Positions 17,452-21,305 of a stretch of DNA of 21,305 bases are shown in pieces (within the stretch, counting starts at the first letter, position 1; each line of letters starts with the position of its first letter). The DNA is from Allomyces arbusculus (Eukaryota > Blastocladiomycota > Blastocladiomycetes > Blastocladiales > Blastocladiaceae), in the NCBI GenBank assembly GCA_027604705.1, contig JADHYV010000152.1:1-21305 (forward strand), given 5' to 3'. Both the position numbers and the translations under genes were made by a program. The notes beneath the pieces are model-generated. The model did not search any database. It was given only the letters and a program-made list of their open reading frames with translations, and was not told the origin of the DNA.

Positions 17452-19258
17452 ATGAACCAACTTTCGGCAACAACACGCGGCGGACGCGGCACGCGTGGCC
17501 GTGGTCGAGGCCGAGTTGCACCGCAGAGCAATCTCGGCCGGCAGTCCAGTACCGCCGCATCAGCACCACCGACAGCAACCTATGACGCTCCCGCTACGCC
17601 CAAAGCATCACGCGAACAACGCGCTGCTCAAATGGCGCGGCAGAAGGCGATTCGCGCGTCGCTCGAAACCAAGCGTGCTGTTGACCAGGCCATTTTCCGG
17701 CATCAAGTGGCCTTGTCCGAGGCCAAGGCCGTTGCTGCAAGCGTCGTCAAGGCGGCGCTGGCGCAATTTCAGCCGCATCATTGGGACGAGGTGTCTCTGG
17801 AGCGGAATTTGGCGGGCGTGTGCGCATACCCGCCGTGCTGCCGAGTATGCTTTGAATCCTTGCTTCCGATCTCGTCGTGAAGACCATTGGGCTCACGCCA
17901 CTGGCGCATGCGGTTCTAGTCGTCGGAAAAGACCGGCCGCGTCGCATTCGTCGTCCCAAAGGCGCCGGCTCAGGACCCTCTTGGTTTGCTGGCGGTTCCC
18001 GGTTTGATTGCCGACGATCGGCTGCGTGATCCCGATGCGCAGCTTCCTGATGAGGACCATCACGATGCGGCAAACGAACCAGTGCCGGTGCACGCCCTTG
18101 CGACGAGCGACGACGACGTGGTCTTTTTCTGCTCGCGCGCTTGTGCGCTCAAGTCCAAGTTTGTGCGCGTGCAGCTCGACCCGGAGCCTGTCTACCTGCG
18201 CGGGTCCAAGCCGACCACCATCGTTCTCGCTGAGGAGGCTGCGGCAACGTACGCTGAGTGCTCCTCCTCTGCACCCGCACCCCCGCTTGCTTTTCTCCAC
18301 CACTCACCGCGCTCCACAAACGACAGGAAACCGACGGATCCGATCCATCACTACGTCGCCGAGCTCCTGCACCAACCGCTCGACGTCCCGATTGACTTGA
18401 CCAACACGGCCGCCACGACCATTCACGAGCACCCGCCCGTCGCGTCCCCTTCAGTCACGGTCGTACCCAACGCGCCGACTCACAAAACCATCGAGGGCTA
18501 CACGCCCACGGGAGCTGCACCAGCTCGTAACCCCGTCCCTGGCGCGCGGTCCAAGGCACGAGCCCACCCGCCTGCACCCGCGGACCCCACCGCGGCCCCG
18601 TCCGCGTTCACCATGGTCATGGCCGTCTTGTCACGCGTGGTGACACCGGCGACGCGTCGCTTTGTTGCACGCCGCGTACCGGCACCTGCGGGTCCAGCTG
18701 TTCCGCATAAGGATGAGGACGGGCCGATTGCGCTCGATTTGGACCGCAAGCTGCAGGTTGACTTGTTCTTCGATCGATACCGGTCAACGTGTGTACATTC
18801 TTCCTTGTCTCGGTTGCAGCGCGCGCCATTTGACCGGAGTTGATTCATGTTGGACAGTGTGCGCTCCGTTCTCGGCCTGCTTGCGCTTCCCGCCGGCACC
18901 ACGACCACCGTCGTCAACTCGGCCGTTGACCTCGCCATGACGTTCCGTGTCACGGCCCAGGCCGTGACGCTCCTCACCCAAGATAGCGTTTACAGCTGGC
19001 TGTTTGTTCTTGTGTGCATTTGGGGGTGCGTGCATTTTGCGGTCGCTGCTCATCTGCCGGTTGCGGCGCGGGAACTCATTTGAAGGTCCCCTCTTTCACA
19101 GAGCGTGCACGAGTCTTGGCGACGACGGTGCAGCCGTGTTGGTGTCGCCGCACTGGGAGGCGCTGTTTGGTGGGCTCTTGTCAGACGTGGGCGGGCGGCC
19201 GGTTACGGTGCAGGACGCCGAGTATATGGCCACGGTCGCGTTTGCGGATGTAAGCTGA
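17452..19258 (+). CDS. RTR1: RPAP2/Rtr1-type RNA polymerase II CTD phosphatase
   Basis: This is a homologue of yeast Rtr1 and human RPAP2, which remove Ser5 phosphate from the RNA polymerase II C-terminal domain and aid polymerase import or assembly. Exons are 17452-17844, 17920-18788, 18858-19025 and 19102-19258, giving 528 residues. The introns are 75, 69 and 76 bp with donors GTATGC, GTGTGT and GTGCGT. The N-tail is Arg/Gly-rich. The family zinc site is C-x4-C in ERNLAGVCAYPPC (Cys 124, 129) and C-x3-C in VFFCSRACALKSKFVRVQL (Cys 202, 206), followed by EPVYLRG. The first intron lies between the two Cys pairs. A long Pro/Ala-rich low-complexity linker follows, then a C-terminal region (VRSVLGLL, SPHWEALFGGLLSDV, VQDAEYMATVAFAD). 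The last codons before the stop read GAT-GTAAGC, a perfect donor, so one more intron and exon may exist. The last two introns are less certain than the first. Confidence 0.85.
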
Positions 19259-19729
19259 TGAGATCGGTTCTGGGGAATGGATCGTTGTTGTTGTTTGACC
19301 CCGGCGCCTTCCGTGCAACCTGCATCGGCACGGCGGGAATGAACAGCGCAACCACCGAGCAGAATGAGTAAAAAGCAAGTTTCTGCTCGAACAGGTGAAA
19401 TTTTGCAAACAAGTCGGCCACGGGTGTGGATGTCTCGAAACCGGGGAAGGGTTGTCGTGCATCGAACATCACCAGGGAGCCGCTTTGATTTGAACTGAGT
19501 CTGCAACACAATCCAGACTTTTCTTCCGCTGGACGATGCACGCCAACGCCAACCAACGCCACAGGAATGGCCTCGGCGGGCACCGGCTGCAACCGAGACG
19601 TGCGAGACTTCGCTCCATGCGGCCGACAGGAGCACCAAACATAAAAACTGAGAGTTGCATCCGCTCTTTTTCTATCTATCTAATTTTTCCACCCCGCGAC
19701 GCGCCAAGCAAGCCCATTTCCCTAGCACC
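19259..19729. other. Intergenic region after RPAP2, leader of decayed paralogue C
   Basis: 471 bp. It may hold a last small RPAP2 exon. Minus-strand frames of up to 180 residues cover it, but they overlap RPAP2 exon 4 and have no motifs. From about 19640 to 19729 there is a promoter-like arrangement for paralogue C: CATAAAAA at 19640-19647, then a pyrimidine-rich leader ending in AGCCCATTTCCCTAGCACC before an ATG. Confidence 0.5.
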
Positions 19730-20222
19730 ATGGTCATGGAATCAGCTGCTTTTTTCCACCACGGCCGCCCACCAGTTTAAGCATGTCACGCCCGTTCAAT
19801 GCGCGCTCCAGCGTCTTCCCAAGTCGCGCGGCAAGCGCATTGCATGCGTCACGGTCGTGGTCCTCATTTTCGCAGCCGTAATTACGGCTTTCGTCCTGGC
19901 AACGTGGTAAAGAAGCAGCTGAAAGTGGAGTTCGACACGTTCCATCAAACGAGTGGGCCGTGGGAGCTCCAAGTCACTTCGTCGGGGTTCTGACGTCGAC
20001 GGGCGCTGTCATGCTCCGCGTGACCAACCCAAACGACTCGGCACCGAGTTGGATGGCGTCAAGGTCCGTATTACCACAGTTGATCACGTCAAGGTGTCGG
20101 CCAACTCGGGGTCCTTGGATACTGCGAGCGGGCCGTGGCCGGACTTGCCGGACTGGGCGGGCGTGCCCGGCGAGAGTTTTGCGGTGGAGGCTTTCCTGGG
20201 CGTGCTTGGCAGGCAAGAGTAA
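19730..20222 (+). pseudogene. Decayed third copy of the membrane-protein family (paralogue C)
   Basis: This is a broken relative of the genes at 3651-4472 and 5311-6099. It keeps a start context (CACCATGG, ATG 19730) but then loses frame. Recognisable pieces are PKSRGKRIACVTVVVLIFAA (basic tail and membrane segment, about 19817-19876), HQTSGPWELQ (compare TGGTWSLRES in paralogue B), GAVMLRVTNPND (compare VLLRSTNPNS), ELDGVKVRI (compare DMNNVKIAV) and ASGPWP followed by VPGE (compare ASGPWP and VPGG). They lie in different frames, with breaks near 19800, 19905, 19985 and 20040. Introns cannot explain them, since the gaps are only a few bases. The C-terminal half of the family (KGLLDCG to NDAWHV) is missing: the last frame ends at 20222. 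Confidence 0.72.
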
Positions 20223-20546
20223 ATACTGAGGTTCGATGGTCGACCTGGCAGGCTGTGAACTGCATCCAAGATGTATTTAGTCTCACGATATTTTTACATT
20301 GTTGGAGTGTCTACTGCGCGCGTTGTTGTTGTAGTTGATGGAGTTGATGACGCTCCATGCTGCTTTTGTGACTGGTATTCCAGATTCGTGCTCAAAAGGG
20401 CAACGGGCAGAGGCGCTTGGCACAGCAGACACACGATGAGCAACGGACCCGTGCAACAGGCCCTGTCCTTGCTCTTGATCCGACCAGCACACGGCACAAC
20501 CACACCGACTGCCGCTACTCCCGCGACTTCCGCAATCAAACGCGCA
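20223..20546. other. Intergenic region between paralogue C and retroelement
   Basis: 324 bp. A GTT-rich short run near 20319-20345 is the only simple repeat. A minus-strand frame (20294-20593) overlaps the end of the retroelement frame and is not recognisable. The end of the retroelement may lie here, but no terminal repeat could be defined. Confidence 0.4.
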
Positions 20547-21305
20547 TCAGCTGTCAACGATATACGGCCTGCGACGCGTCGCCGCGCGCTCACTAGCTGC
20601 GTGACCCGGCTTGATCCCCTGCCAGACGCTGCTGCCCAACAACAAGCAGCCTGTCCTTTGGCGCCGGCAATCGCTCAGTATGAACTTTGACCAAGTCACG
20701 GCGCGATACGAGAATGCGCGCACGCGTTGGTGGAGTGAATTCGTGCCAGTCTCGCACTCTGGGCTCTCGTCACCATGGCTGCTTAAGTTGGGGCAGAGAG
20801 CCGCGAGACGAGAGGACTGGCCCCGGCTGAGTGCGTCTGCCACTTCGTTCTCCACGCCCTTGACGTGGGCGACCCGCAGAGACCAATCATGGGCGAGCTC
20901 GAGGCGGGCAAACTCGGCCGCGAGTTCGGCGAGGTCGGCGTGCCGAGCCGTGAAGGCGTTGAAGACGCCGACGGCCGTGGCGTTGTCGCAGAGCACAAGG
21001 ACGCGACGGCGAGCTGGGGACCAGTAATTGGCGAGCCATCGCAACGCGAGAATCACGGTGCGCGCTTCGAGGAGGTTGATGCGGGTGGTACCCGCGCCGA
21101 CGTCGAGAGGGTTGTGGGGACGGGTCAGGCCGGAGTTGAGGGCTGGGACGTAGACGCCCATGCCACGGCCCGACGCGTCGGTCGCGAGGACGAGATCGGC
21201 GTCCGAGAAGCTCCAGTGCCGCAGGCGCCAGAGCGACAACGAGGTGCGGGAGGCGAGCTGGCCGCGCCACCATGCCAGCGCCGAGCGCGCACTCGGCGAG
21301 AGCGG
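20547..21305 (-). mobile_element. DIRS-like retrotransposon fossil, RNase H region (partial)
   Basis: A minus-strand open frame enters from the right edge and shows the RNase H part of a reverse transcriptase of the DIRS/Ngaro (tyrosine-recombinase) type. The marks are ALAWWRGQL and LVLATDASGRGMGVYVP, then INLLEARTVILALRWL, VLVLCDNATAV, and AHVKGVENEVADALSRG. The INLLEA and ADALSR style is that of DIRS-like rather than Gypsy or Copia elements. The reverse transcriptase core lies outside the window. The visible part reads as one open frame. After the RNase H region, a basic tail has a WQGIKPGHAASERAATRRRP stretch that weakly resembles the pre-core of tyrosine recombinases, but no recombinase domain is visible, so the element is likely incomplete at this end. 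No terminal repeats were found and its age cannot be judged from one copy. Confidence 0.75.

Noticed and set aside
19096-19638. 180-residue minus-strand open frame near the end of RPAP2
   Set aside because: It overlaps the last RPAP2 exon and has low-complexity sequence without a domain.

Overview
This is a eukaryotic nuclear window, almost certainly fungal. It is GC-rich and carries short introns, mostly 68-94 bp with one of 127 bp, with GT(A/G)YGT-like donors, CTGAC/CTCAC-type branch sites and TAG/CAG acceptors. The families (a fungal-type AAA ATPase, a DUF4139 protein, MCM4, RPAP2/Rtr1, SWS1) and a DIRS-like retroelement fit a basidiomycete or an early-diverging fungus such as a chytrid or blastocladiomycete. 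I cannot fix the phylum by eye. All exon structures below were assembled by hand from reading frames, splice signals and family motifs.

Layout. Positions 1-714 (+) hold the C-terminal end of an AAA+ ATPase. Positions 715-1460 are intergenic and carry a perfect 35-bp tandem duplication with an internal dyad. Positions 1461-3475 (+) hold a two-exon DUF4140/DUF4139 (MuiA-like) protein. Positions 3651-4472 (-) and 5311-6099 (-) hold two paralogous single-pass membrane proteins (type II by prediction). A decayed third copy lies about 14 kb away at 19730-20222 (+). Positions 7010-8648 (+) hold a five-exon secreted protein with a ricin-B-type beta-trefoil, a hydrophobic segment and a Pro/Cys-rich stretch. 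Positions 8941-11682 (-) hold MCM4 in two exons, with an MCB-like ACGCGT in its promoter.

Positions 12263-14115 hold a decayed leucine-rich-repeat (F-box-like) gene. Positions 14116-15861 are gene debris with two clearly coding-like scraps that I cannot name. Positions 15862-16667 (-) hold an SWS1/ZSWIM7-type SWIM zinc protein whose metal site becomes visible only after splicing. Positions 17452-19258 (+) hold an RPAP2/Rtr1-type RNA polymerase II CTD phosphatase in four exons. Positions 20547-21305 (-) hold the RNase H part of a DIRS-like retroelement that runs off the right edge.

Functional links are loose, as is usual for fungal chromosomes. MCM4 (replicative helicase) and SWS1 (Rad51-dependent recombination) are both genome-maintenance genes, and RPAP2 acts on RNA polymerase II. 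The region from 11.7 to 15.9 kb and the region right of 19.3 kb look like relaxed, decaying sequence between conserved housekeeping genes. I found no convincing new defence or mobile system. The best leads are the membrane-protein family, the composite lectin, the dyad-bearing tandem repeat, and the hidden SWIM gene.
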